Assembly (NCBI GenBank): GCA_903924715.1
Contig: CAIYCP010000346.1
Coordinates: 1-6,839, forward strand
DNA from: an uncultured beta proteobacterium
GTDB lineage: Bacteria; Pseudomonadota; Gammaproteobacteria; Burkholderiales; Burkholderiaceae_B
DNA: 6,839 nt
Direction of reading: 5' to 3'
Program-made: the position numbers and the translations under genes
Shown here: positions 1 to 6,474 of the stretch, piece by piece
Position numbering within the stretch: the stretch's first letter is position 1
Layout of the letters: each line of letters opens with the position of its first letter
Notes under the pieces: generated by a model
Told to the model about the DNA's origin: nothing
Database searches by the model: none
The model's input: the letters and a program-made list of their open reading frames with translations, nothing else

Positions 1-1622
1 AGAATCATTGCCGCAGCTTTCTCTGCAATCATCATGGTAGAGGCACAGGTGTTCGCCGATACGATGTTAGGCATAATCGAGGCATCTACCACCCGCAACC
101 CCTCAAGCCCGTGTACGCGCAACTGTGCATCGACTACGTTGCCTCGCTCAGAGACTGGGCCCATACGCGCTGTACCGTTCAAGTGATATGAAGAAACGCC
201 ATAGCGTCGGATGTAATCGAGCATTTCATCATCACGCGCGATTTGCACACCTGGCATCGACTCGCCCACTGAGTATTGCGCAAGCGGTTGTGTTTTTAAT
301 AAATTACGAGCAAGTCTCATGCCATCGAGCAGCACTCGCCGATCATTCTCATGATCCAGATAGTTTGGCTGAATCACCGGCGCCTCAAACGGATCTGTTG
401 ACTTTGCATGTACATAGCCCATGCTTTCGGGACGGTGTTGCCACACCCCACAAGTCATGCCCGGATACTGATCCAGCAAACCCACATAGCCTTCCCGATA
501 ACTGGCCGGTGTGAACACACCTTGCAAATCCGGCCGCACCAAACCTTTGCGCGATTGCCAGAAAAAATGAACCAACGAGGGGCTCAAAGCCAAAATGCTT
601 GGCTGTTTAAACAGCCAACGCGCAATTTGGCCCCACAACCGAGGGGCGCGTGCCAACTCGTTGATCGTGGCAACCCCCTGAACCTTGGCCACCACACGAA
701 TTGAAAAATGATCTTTCAAATGATTGCCAACTCCGGGCAAATCGTGCAATACCTGCACGCCCAAATTCGCCAACACACTTGAGGGCCCAACGCCCGATAA
801 TTGCAGTAGCTTCGGCGTATTTAACGCCCCCGCGCACAGCAAGACCTCACGACGTGCGCGCACTGAATGACGAGCACCACCCGGGCCTCCACGCACATAT
901 TCGACGCCAACCGCGCGCAAGCCCTCAAACAAAATCCTGGCCGCGTGTGCTTGCGTCAACACTGTCAAGTTCGGGCGTTTACGCGCGGGTCGCAAAAATA
1001 TGCGTGCAGTGCTCATGCGATAGCCGCGATAAATATTGCGTTGAAAATAGCCAACTCCGGCTTGCGTCGCACCGTTGTAATCGGGATTACGGGGGATGCC
1101 CAGCTCTTGCGCACCAGAGATAAAGGCTTCGCTAATTGGATGAATCCAATCAATATTCGTAATTGGCATCAACCCAGTGCGGCCACGATACGTATCATCA
1201 CCTTCGCCGATACGCGATTCGGTACGCTTAAAAAATGGCAAAATATCCTGATAGCTCCACCCTGGGTTACCGGCAGCAGCCCAATCATCAAAATCCTCAG
1301 CTTGCCCACGGTTATAGACCAACCCATTAATTGCGGTTGAGCCACCTAAGGTTCTACCTTGCGGCACAGGAACTCTTCTACCCCCCGTATGCTCAGTGGG
1401 TTCGGTCGAAAATGGAAAGGTCACCTTTGGATCAAAGACTTTTTTGATGTAACCAGCAGGCATGTGCAGCAAGGGATCCCAATCTGAAGGACCCGCTTCG
1501 AGCACGCAAACGCTGACGTTTGGGTTTTCAGATAAGCGGTTGGCTAAAATCGAGCCAGCGGCCCCACTACCCACAATAATGTAGTCAAAACTGCCTTGCT
1601 CAAGTGCTTGTCCGGCGCCCAT
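1..1622 (-). CDS. GMC family FAD-dependent oxidoreductase (choline/alcohol dehydrogenase-like), C-terminus cut by window edge
   Basis: This is a cytosolic flavoprotein of the glucose-methanol-choline family, expected to oxidise an alcohol with FAD. I translated it by hand: 540 codons run without stop or frameshift to the window edge, so only a short tail is missing. The Rossmann FAD motif GSGAAG is at residues 18-23, with Glu42 at the end of the second strand. GMC signature 1 lies at about 89-106 (GRTLGGSTAINGLVYNRG) and signature 2 at 265-279 (GALNTPKLLQLSGVG). The probable catalytic pair is His480, in YHLNGTARMG, and Asn524, in SANTCAST. The usual GTC(R/K)MG cysteine is Ala485 here. The start ATG shares its A with the livF stop (TGATG) and has GGGAG about 9 nt upstream. 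It is the last visible gene of the transporter operon. Automatic pipelines may call it BetA, but choline specificity is not supported. The family is sure; the substrate is unknown. Confidence 0.95.
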   Translation of the reverse strand, partial: MGAGQALEQGSFDYIIVGSGAAGSILANRLSENPNVSVCVLEAGPSDWDPLLHMPAGYIKKVFDPKVTFPFSTEPTEHTGGRRVPVPQGRTLGGSTAINGLVYNRGQAEDFDDWAAAGNPGWSYQDILPFFKRTESRIGEGDDTYRGRTGLMPITNIDWIHPISEAFISGAQELGIPRNPDYNGATQAGVGYFQRNIYRGYRMSTARIFLRPARKRPNLTVLTQAHAARILFEGLRAVGVEYVRGGPGGARHSVRARREVLLCAGALNTPKLLQLSGVGPSSVLANLGVQVLHDLPGVGNHLKDHFSIRVVAKVQGVATINELARAPRLWGQIARWLFKQPSILALSPSLVHFFWQSRKGLVRPDLQGVFTPASYREGYVGLLDQYPGMTCGVWQHRPESMGYVHAKSTDPFEAPVIQPNYLDHENDRRVLLDGMRLARNLLKTQPLAQYSVGESMPGVQIARDDEMLDYIRRYGVSSYHLNGTARMGPVSERGNVVDAQLRVHGLEGLRVVDASIMPNIVSANTCASTMMIAEKAAAMI

Positions 1623-2347
1623 CAGTGTGCTCCCAAGTAGGCTGCGCGTACTTTAGGATCGCGGCGCAGCTCTGAGCCCTTACCCTCGATGGTAATACGC
1701 CCCGTTTCAAGCACGTAGGCACGATCGGCCACTGCCAAAGCCTGATTTGCCATTTGTTCGACTAGCAAAATTGTGACGCCTCTTTCTTTTAGAGCACGGA
1801 TCACACCAAAAATTTCTTTCACAATCAACGGAGCCAAACCCAGTGATGGCTCATCCATTAACAATAAACTAGGGCAAGACATCAAGGCCCGCGCAATCGC
1901 AAGCATCTGTTGTTCACCGCCAGACATTGTGCCGGCCATCTGATCTTGTCGCTCTTTAAGGCGCGGAAAAATCCTGAACTGCTCTTGCACCTCAGCGTCA
2001 ATCACCGCTTGAGCCTCCTTGCGATGAAAGGCTCCTAAGAGCAAATTATCCAACACCGTTTGATCCGGAAACACTTGCCGCCCTTCTGGTGATTGAGCAA
2101 TCCCAAGGGGTACACGCAAATGACCAGGCATACGCGTGACGTCTTGTCCCGAAAAGAGTACTCGCCCCGCGGCCGCAGGTTCGAGCCCAGAAATTGTTTT
2201 CATCAGTGTGCTTTTGCCAGCACCATTGCCGCCAATGATCGTGACAATTTCGCCAACATTGACATGCAGCGAAATGCCTTTGATGGCTTCAATCGCGCCG
2301 TAACGAACTTCAAGCTTATCGACCTCAAGCACAGGCAGCTCAGACAT
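1622..2347 (-). CDS. livF: LivF-type ABC transporter ATP-binding protein
   Basis: This is the second ATPase subunit of the branched-chain amino acid (HAAT) type importer. It works on the cytosolic face of the inner membrane, paired with the LivG domain of the neighbouring fusion protein. At 241 residues it has a typical LivF length. Walker A is GGNGAGKST at 39-47 and the Q-loop glutamine is Gln85, in AQSPEGR. The ABC signature MSGGEQ is at 141-146, and Walker B is LLLMDEP with Asp165 and Glu166. The switch position reads VEQMANQAL, with Gln198 in place of the usual H-loop His; this VEQ form is what LivF proteins normally carry. The C-terminus AAYLGAH is also family-like. The start overlaps the end of livMG by 8 nt and is preceded by a strong GGGAGG. 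The stop overlaps the start of GMC-1 by 1 nt. Confidence 0.97.
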   Translation of the reverse strand: MSELPVLEVDKLEVRYGAIEAIKGISLHVNVGEIVTIIGGNGAGKSTLMKTISGLEPAAAGRVLFSGQDVTRMPGHLRVPLGIAQSPEGRQVFPDQTVLDNLLLGAFHRKEAQAVIDAEVQEQFRIFPRLKERQDQMAGTMSGGEQQMLAIARALMSCPSLLLMDEPSLGLAPLIVKEIFGVIRALKERGVTILLVEQMANQALAVADRAYVLETGRITIEGKGSELRRDPKVRAAYLGAH

Positions 2348-4175
2348 GTTGGCCTCCCGGCTGCTCGTTCACTAAGTCCAAATCATCGAGATCTTCATCT
2401 ACACCCAAATATGCGGCGATGACGCGCGGATTATTTTGCACATCTGCCGGGCTTCCTTCAGCAATTTTTTCACCATAATCAAGAACAATCACATGATCCG
2501 AAATCGCCATTACAAGATCCATATGATGTTCAATCAGCAAAATGGTGATGCCTTGATCGCGAATGCGCTTGATAACCTCGATTAAGTCTTGCGTCTCTTG
2601 CGGGTTTAAGCCTGCCGCGGGCTCATCGAGCAATAGTAAACGTGGGTGTGTCGCTAACGCCCGAGCGATTTCAAGGCGTCGCTGCAAACCATAGGGCAGG
2701 CTACCCGCCAACTCATGCGCCTTGTCACGCAAGCCTAAAAACTCAAGAATCTGTAACGACTCGCGATACGTTGAGGCCTCTTCGCGCCGCGCACGTGGCA
2801 GACTCAACAAATAACTGAGCATCCCGGCCTCTAAGCGAGAATGCAAACCAACCTGCACATTTTCAAGCACCGTCATATTGCCAAACAACTTGAGGTTTTG
2901 AAAGGTACGCGCCATGCCTAAACTACAGATCTTATTTGCAGCCATGCCTGCAATTGAGCGACCATTAAATTCGACGGTGCCACTATCGGGCTCAATGGCG
3001 CCTGACAAAATATTCAATAAAGTAGTTTTCCCGGCACCGTTCGGGCCGATCAACGAATGAATATGTCCCGTCTTCACGCTAATGTTCACGCGGTTCGTCG
3101 GAATCACACCGCCATAGGCCTTGTACAAGTTATTTGTTTTGAGCAGCGGGAGATCCGGTACGGCGACTTCGCTCGCCTGCAGTTGCCAACGGCTCTCGTC
3201 TTGCGGTAACGCCGCTGGGGTAAACCAAGACGTAAACAACTTACGCGATGTGCTGCGGACCATGCCAGATAGTCCATCGGGCATGACATAGAGCGCAAAC
3301 AAAAGTAAAGCGCCATAGGTGAAGTGTTGTAAATGCGGCCAACGCGCCAGAAAAGCATCTAGCAAGGTCAACACCAGCGCACCTAGCAATGGCCCGTAAA
3401 CCGAACTGCCACCGAACAACACGATCAAGAGAAAGAAAATCGACAAGCCAAAGGTGATGAAATCTGAGCTGATATATTGATTTTGCTGAGCGATTAGCGC
3501 GCCCGCCAAACCGCAGGTCACTGCACTAATCACAAACGCAAGCACTTTAAAGCGATAGACACTTACACCAACGCTCTCTGCCGCAACCTCAGCGGTATTG
3601 ACGGCCCTGAAGGCGCGCCCATACTTGCCGTTGACCAATGCACGTATCGCCAAATGCGCCAAAATCGCCAAGAATCCCACGAACCAGACCCATTCTTTTG
3701 GGCCGAGTCGCACACCACCAAACAAACTGGGGGGCACCACACCGTAAATGCCGGCCTGCCCACCAAAGACATCCTGCCATTCAGACACAATTTTTTCAAT
3801 CACGATACCAAACGCGATCGTGACCATTGCCAAGGCAGGGCCTTTAACGCGCAACGCTGGCAAAGCAATGATGGCACCAAACACACCCGAGATCACACCG
3901 CTGGCTACAAAAGCGACCCAAGGATTCCAGCCTGCACGCGTAGTGAGTAAGGCAACGGCATACGCACCCACGGCGAATAAACCTGCGTGCCCTAATGATT
4001 TTTGGCCCGTCACGCCAACCAAGACGTTTAAGCCAGAGCCCGCCAAATAATTGACGCCAACTAAAAACATCACCTTGAGATAAAACCCGTTGTCCGTTGA
4101 AAACGGCAGCAGGATGACCACCGCTACAACGAGGGCTAGCCCAACAAGATGAGCTCGATTATGCTGCTCAAGCAT
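2340..4175 (-). CDS. livMG: Fused LivM permease - LivG ATPase of a branched-chain amino acid type ABC transporter
   Basis: A single 611-residue polypeptide joins the inner-membrane permease LivM to the ATPase LivG. Residues 1-305 are hydrophobic with many membrane spans. An EAA-like coupling loop lies at about 182-215 (NGKYGRAFRAVNTAEVAAESVGVSVYRFK), and GGSSVYGPLLGA follows at about 255-266. A polar linker at about 306-342 leads into the LivG domain. There Walker A is GPNGAGKTT at 377-385, the Q-loop residue is Gln426 in RTFQNLKLF, and the signature is LPYGLQRR at 493-500, the degenerate LivG form. Walker B LLLLDEP carries Asp517 and Glu518, and the switch histidine is His550 in LLIEHHMD. 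An acidic stretch (DEDLDDLD) sits near the C-terminus. LivM and LivG are separate in E. coli, but fusions are common in Burkholderiales and relatives. The start is coupled to livH by TGATG and the end overlaps livF. Confidence 0.96.
   Translation of the reverse strand: MLEQHNRAHLVGLALVVAVVILLPFSTDNGFYLKVMFLVGVNYLAGSGLNVLVGVTGQKSLGHAGLFAVGAYAVALLTTRAGWNPWVAFVASGVISGVFGAIIALPALRVKGPALAMVTIAFGIVIEKIVSEWQDVFGGQAGIYGVVPPSLFGGVRLGPKEWVWFVGFLAILAHLAIRALVNGKYGRAFRAVNTAEVAAESVGVSVYRFKVLAFVISAVTCGLAGALIAQQNQYISSDFITFGLSIFFLLIVLFGGSSVYGPLLGALVLTLLDAFLARWPHLQHFTYGALLLFALYVMPDGLSGMVRSTSRKLFTSWFTPAALPQDESRWQLQASEVAVPDLPLLKTNNLYKAYGGVIPTNRVNISVKTGHIHSLIGPNGAGKTTLLNILSGAIEPDSGTVEFNGRSIAGMAANKICSLGMARTFQNLKLFGNMTVLENVQVGLHSRLEAGMLSYLLSLPRARREEASTYRESLQILEFLGLRDKAHELAGSLPYGLQRRLEIARALATHPRLLLLDEPAAGLNPQETQDLIEVIKRIRDQGITILLIEHHMDLVMAISDHVIVLDYGEKIAEGSPADVQNNPRVIAAYLGVDEDLDDLDLVNEQPGGQHV
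2353..2358 (-). promoter_or_regulatory. Ribosome binding site of livF
   Basis: GGGAGG sits 5 nt before the livF ATG, inside the last codons of livMG. This near-ideal Shine-Dalgarno sequence fixes the livF start and allows re-initiation after the 8-nt overlap. Confidence 0.8.
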
Positions 4176-5092
4176 CAGACCTTCTCCACTTGTCTTTGTC
4201 CAAGCAAGCCTTCGGGCTTTAACGCCAGCACAACAATAATCAAAAGAAAGATGCTGATCTCACGCATCTCGGCCTGCCACAGTCCTACGAGCGCCTCAAG
4301 CAACCCCAGCAAAAATCCCCCAAGCATGCAGCCACGTGGATTATTAAGCCCGCCGACAATTGCTGCCGAGAAGGCTTTTAGTGCAATCGTCAAGCCCATA
4401 AAAACTGAAGCCGTTGTAATAGGTGCAATCAGCATGCCGGCCAAACCCGCCAGACTCGAACTCACCACAAAGGCCATCACTACAATGGCTGAAACATTGA
4501 TCCCCATTAGGGTTGCGGCATTGCGACTATGCGCGACCGCTCGAACCGCTTTACCAAACCGAGTCTTGCGTAAAACGAAATCCATACAAAACATCATCAG
4601 GATGCTGACAATCAACACCAACACCTCTTGTGGAACAATGCCGGCGCCACCAATTCGAATCACATCATTACCCAGAGGCGAAGGCAAGACGATCGCGGTT
4701 GGGCCCCAGATTGCCAGTGCGGTATTTTGAATAATGATGCCAAAACCAATCGTGCTCATCACCCAAGCTAGGCCAACAAACCCAACGAAGGGGCGTACGG
4801 CAGTGAAGTACAGCAACACACCTAACAGGCCCAACACGACAACGCTCGCCACCAAACCGATGGCATAACGCAGCGGTGTGACATCCGTCACCTCAAGCGC
4901 CTCGGTAATATCTTTACCCGCAAGCAACAAAACCGCAGACACGCCGATGAGTGTGCCGACAGCCAGAAATTCGCCTTGGCCAAAATTAAAAGTTTTTGTC
5001 GTGGTGTGCGTAATGCTAAAGCCGAGTGCCACTAACGCATAGATCCCACCCAACGCCAAGCCGCTGAAAACGGCCTGAAGAATTGCAACCAT
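4175..5092 (-). CDS. livH: LivH-type ABC transporter permease
   Basis: This 305-residue inner-membrane permease subunit forms the translocation path together with the LivM half of the next gene. It is hydrophobic throughout, with about eight predicted spans (roughly 7-27, 37-57, 78-98, 104-124, 153-172, 200-222, 228-248 and 255-295). The N-terminal LivH hallmark appears as SGLALGGIYALVALGFSI, followed by FNFGQGEFLAVG, where many relatives have NFAHGE. The EAA-type coupling loop is TRFGKAVRAVAHSRNAATLMGIN at about 177-199. Near the C-terminus, FSAAIVGGLNNPRGCMLGG and ALKPEGLLG are typical of the family. The start ATG is preceded by AAGGA with 8 nt spacing. The stop codon overlaps the livMG start by 1 nt. 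It is the first gene after the intercistronic hairpin, so its level may be set by read-through past that structure. Confidence 0.96.
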   Translation of the reverse strand: MVAILQAVFSGLALGGIYALVALGFSITHTTTKTFNFGQGEFLAVGTLIGVSAVLLLAGKDITEALEVTDVTPLRYAIGLVASVVVLGLLGVLLYFTAVRPFVGFVGLAWVMSTIGFGIIIQNTALAIWGPTAIVLPSPLGNDVIRIGGAGIVPQEVLVLIVSILMMFCMDFVLRKTRFGKAVRAVAHSRNAATLMGINVSAIVVMAFVVSSSLAGLAGMLIAPITTASVFMGLTIALKAFSAAIVGGLNNPRGCMLGGFLLGLLEALVGLWQAEMREISIFLLIIVVLALKPEGLLGQRQVEKV

Positions 5093-5100
5093 GATGTTCT

Positions 5101-5105
5101 TCCTT
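5101..5105 (-). promoter_or_regulatory. Ribosome binding site of livH
   Basis: AAGGA lies 8 nt before the livH ATG. It begins 14 nt past the base of the intercistronic hairpin, so the hairpin does not bury it directly. It also overlaps the stop codon of a possible 18-codon frame that crosses the hairpin. Confidence 0.7.
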
Positions 5106-5118
5106 ACAGCAGAATCGA

Positions 5119-5152
5119 AAACAACCTTTTACGCTCACGTAAAAGGTTGTTT
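5119..5152 (-). terminator. Intercistronic stem-loop: partial rho-independent terminator or 3'-end stabilising hairpin
   Basis: A perfect 15-bp inverted repeat pairs AAACAACCTTTTACG with CGTAAAAGGTTGTTT around a 4-nt loop. It begins 15 nt after the stop codon of the binding-protein gene and ends 26 nt before livH. On the minus-strand transcript the stem runs into only four U residues, the last one unpaired, so termination should be partial. Such structures between a binding-protein gene and its permease genes commonly give more of the binding protein, by attenuation or by blocking 3' exonucleases. The pairing is seen directly; the function is inferred. Confidence 0.75.
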
Positions 5153-5167
5153 GTCACCATTGATTGA

Positions 5168-6361
5168 TTATCTTTTTAAATCGGCCGGCGTGATTGACTT
5201 CAAGATGTCATCTTGAAAGCGAACAATCGCACCAGCTTCAGTCCACTTGGCCAGATAAAAGTCATCGACGCTCAAACCATCATGCTTGGTTTTGCTAAAT
5301 GGTTTGTTGTACAGCTTGATCACGCCTTGCACGCCCGACAGATCCTCAAGCGCGGCAGCAACTTTTGCGCCATCGGTCGTGCCTGCTTTGGTGATCGCTG
5401 CAGCAAGCAAGGTGACTGCATCGTAGCCTTGTGCTGCGCAAACAAACGTTGTCATCGTCGGGAAGTTCTTGCGAACGCGCTCACCCAAAGCCTTGGTGCG
5501 CTCGTTACTGTCTTCGGTCGTTGACGCCGCGATAATCAGATGCGGAGCCAGCTTAGGGCCCGTCATGCGATAGTAAAGTGAACTCAAATTACCCCAGGTA
5601 CCGAGCGCAACTGGAAAGTAATTAATTTTCTCCATACTTTTCATGACGTTTGCCGCACCATCGGCAATCGCATAAATAATGACTGCATCCGCACCTGCGT
5701 TTTTAATCTTGGTCATCTGCGAAGTGATATCGGTATCTTTCGGACCGAACTTTTCAATCAGCACAGGCTTAATACCGTGCAGCTCGAGCACTTCTGCAGC
5801 GTCCTTAATGCCTGCCTGGCCATAGCCTGTTGAGTCAGCGATGATGGCGATTTTTTTATTTTTTGAAGCCTTGACTGCGTAGGCGGCCAAAAGAGCGACC
5901 TGTTCGCGATCAACCATCGATACGCGGAACATGTAGTTCTGCGGCTCTTTTGCATAGCGTGTAGTGATTTCGGTTGCCGTCGCGGTCGCACCAATCACGG
6001 GGATCTTTGCGGCTTGCGGAATATGCAACCAGGCCAATGCATTACCCGAGTTTGCTGGGCCAATCACGCCAACAACTTTTTCGTTGTCGATGAGCTCAGT
6101 CATGTTCTGAATAGACTTAGGTGGCGTCCCTAAGTCATCACGAATCACACCGACTACTTTACGACCTAGCAAGCCACCATTTTTATTGATATCTTCAATC
6201 GCAGCTTCAAACCCCCAACGCGCGGCAATGCCAAGCTCAGCGACGGCGGTGCCTGACATGTCAGCGTTGTAAGCGATCTTAATATCTTGTGCGTGAACCG
6301 CACTTAACGTCAGCGCCGAACCCAGCGCAAGGGCTGTGGCAACACGTTTGAATAATTTCAT
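5168..6361 (-). CDS. Periplasmic LivK-type substrate-binding protein of the ABC transporter
   Basis: This 397-residue secreted protein (type 1 periplasmic-binding fold, Peripla_BP_6/HAAT family) would capture the ligand in the periplasm and deliver it to LivH/LivM. The Sec signal peptide is clear: MKLFKR, then a hydrophobic ATALALGSALTLS, then AVHA with cleavage expected before Gln25. There is no lipobox cysteine, so it is a soluble protein. Family landmarks are IAYNADMSG at the mature N-terminus, GFEAAIEDINKNGGLLGRKV, VVGVIGPANSGNALA, IPVIGATATATEIT and AQGYDAVTLLAAAI. I chose the ATG at 6361 because it gives a proper signal peptide and follows AGGAG; an in-frame ATG 16 codons upstream would add a charged tail before the signal. 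Some ligand-contact positions of E. coli LivJ look altered, so amino-acid binding is not assured. A strong hairpin follows the stop codon. Confidence 0.96.
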   Translation of the reverse strand: MKLFKRVATALALGSALTLSAVHAQDIKIAYNADMSGTAVAELGIAARWGFEAAIEDINKNGGLLGRKVVGVIRDDLGTPPKSIQNMTELIDNEKVVGVIGPANSGNALAWLHIPQAAKIPVIGATATATEITTRYAKEPQNYMFRVSMVDREQVALLAAYAVKASKNKKIAIIADSTGYGQAGIKDAAEVLELHGIKPVLIEKFGPKDTDITSQMTKIKNAGADAVIIYAIADGAANVMKSMEKINYFPVALGTWGNLSSLYYRMTGPKLAPHLIIAASTTEDSNERTKALGERVRKNFPTMTTFVCAAQGYDAVTLLAAAITKAGTTDGAKVAAALEDLSGVQGVIKLYNKPFSKTKHDGLSVDDFYLAKWTEAGAIVRFQDDILKSITPADLKR

Positions 6362-6474
6362 TTTTTCTTCATCTCCTGAGTTTGATCTAACGGCGACTTG
6401 TCGGCGCATGCGGCATCTTCACGTACATTGGTCGACTTGTATTCGTACCCCAATCATACCGTTTCAAAAAGCGT
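6362..6474 (-). other. Intergenic leader between GMC-2 and the binding-protein gene
   Basis: These 113 nt hold no gene. Downstream of the GMC-2 stop no hairpin with a T-tract is seen, so read-through from GMC-2 is possible. A TTGAAA box near 6460 resembles a -35 element, but no good -10 lies at 16-18 nt. The 8-mer CGACTTGT occurs twice on the plus strand (6394-6401 and 6433-6440), and CGCATGCG at 6405-6412 is an 8-bp palindrome. Either could be an operator, but both are short enough to be chance. Confidence 0.4.
6373..6377 (-). promoter_or_regulatory. Ribosome binding site deciding the binding-protein start
   Basis: AGGAG lies 11 nt upstream of the ATG at 6361, with a purine-rich GAAGAAAAA stretch between them. 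It favours this start over the in-frame ATG at 6409, which lacks a comparable purine-rich site and would put a charged 16-residue extension before the signal peptide. The spacing is slightly long. Confidence 0.65.

Noticed and set aside
125..1340. Several overlapping plus-strand open frames of 98-157 codons
   Set aside because: All lie opposite the continuous GMC-1 reading frame, whose FAD, signature and catalytic motifs are clear. Their products are rich in Arg, His and Pro, as antisense shadows are.
1..1622. GMC-1 as a pseudogene, because no closed minus-strand frame is present
   Set aside because: Codon-by-codon translation shows one uninterrupted frame from the livF overlap to the window edge. 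It only lacks a stop inside the window.
1..1622. Naming GMC-1 choline dehydrogenase (betA)
   Set aside because: Only family-level motifs are visible. No betaine aldehyde dehydrogenase, BetI or choline transporter gene is nearby, so a specific name would be a guess.
4149..4730. 193-codon plus-strand open frame opposite livH
   Set aside because: It is antisense to a well-supported permease gene. Its translation is low-complexity, without domain features, and mirrors the complement of hydrophobic codons.
6358..6372. Mini-frame ATG AAG AAA AAA TGA overlapping the binding-protein start
   Set aside because: Its ATG directly abuts the AGGAG, leaving no spacer for initiation, and four codons in a purine-rich spacer are expected by chance.
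6362..6409. In-frame upstream start of the binding protein at 6409
   Set aside because: It would place 16 mostly polar and charged residues (MRRQVAVRSNSGDEEK) before the signal peptide, and it has no good ribosome binding site, whereas the ATG at 6361 follows AGGAG.
6430..6466. Sigma-70 promoter with TTGAAA as -35
   Set aside because: At 16-18 nt spacing the -10 candidates match at most three of six consensus bases. TATGAT nearby has no -35 at the right distance.
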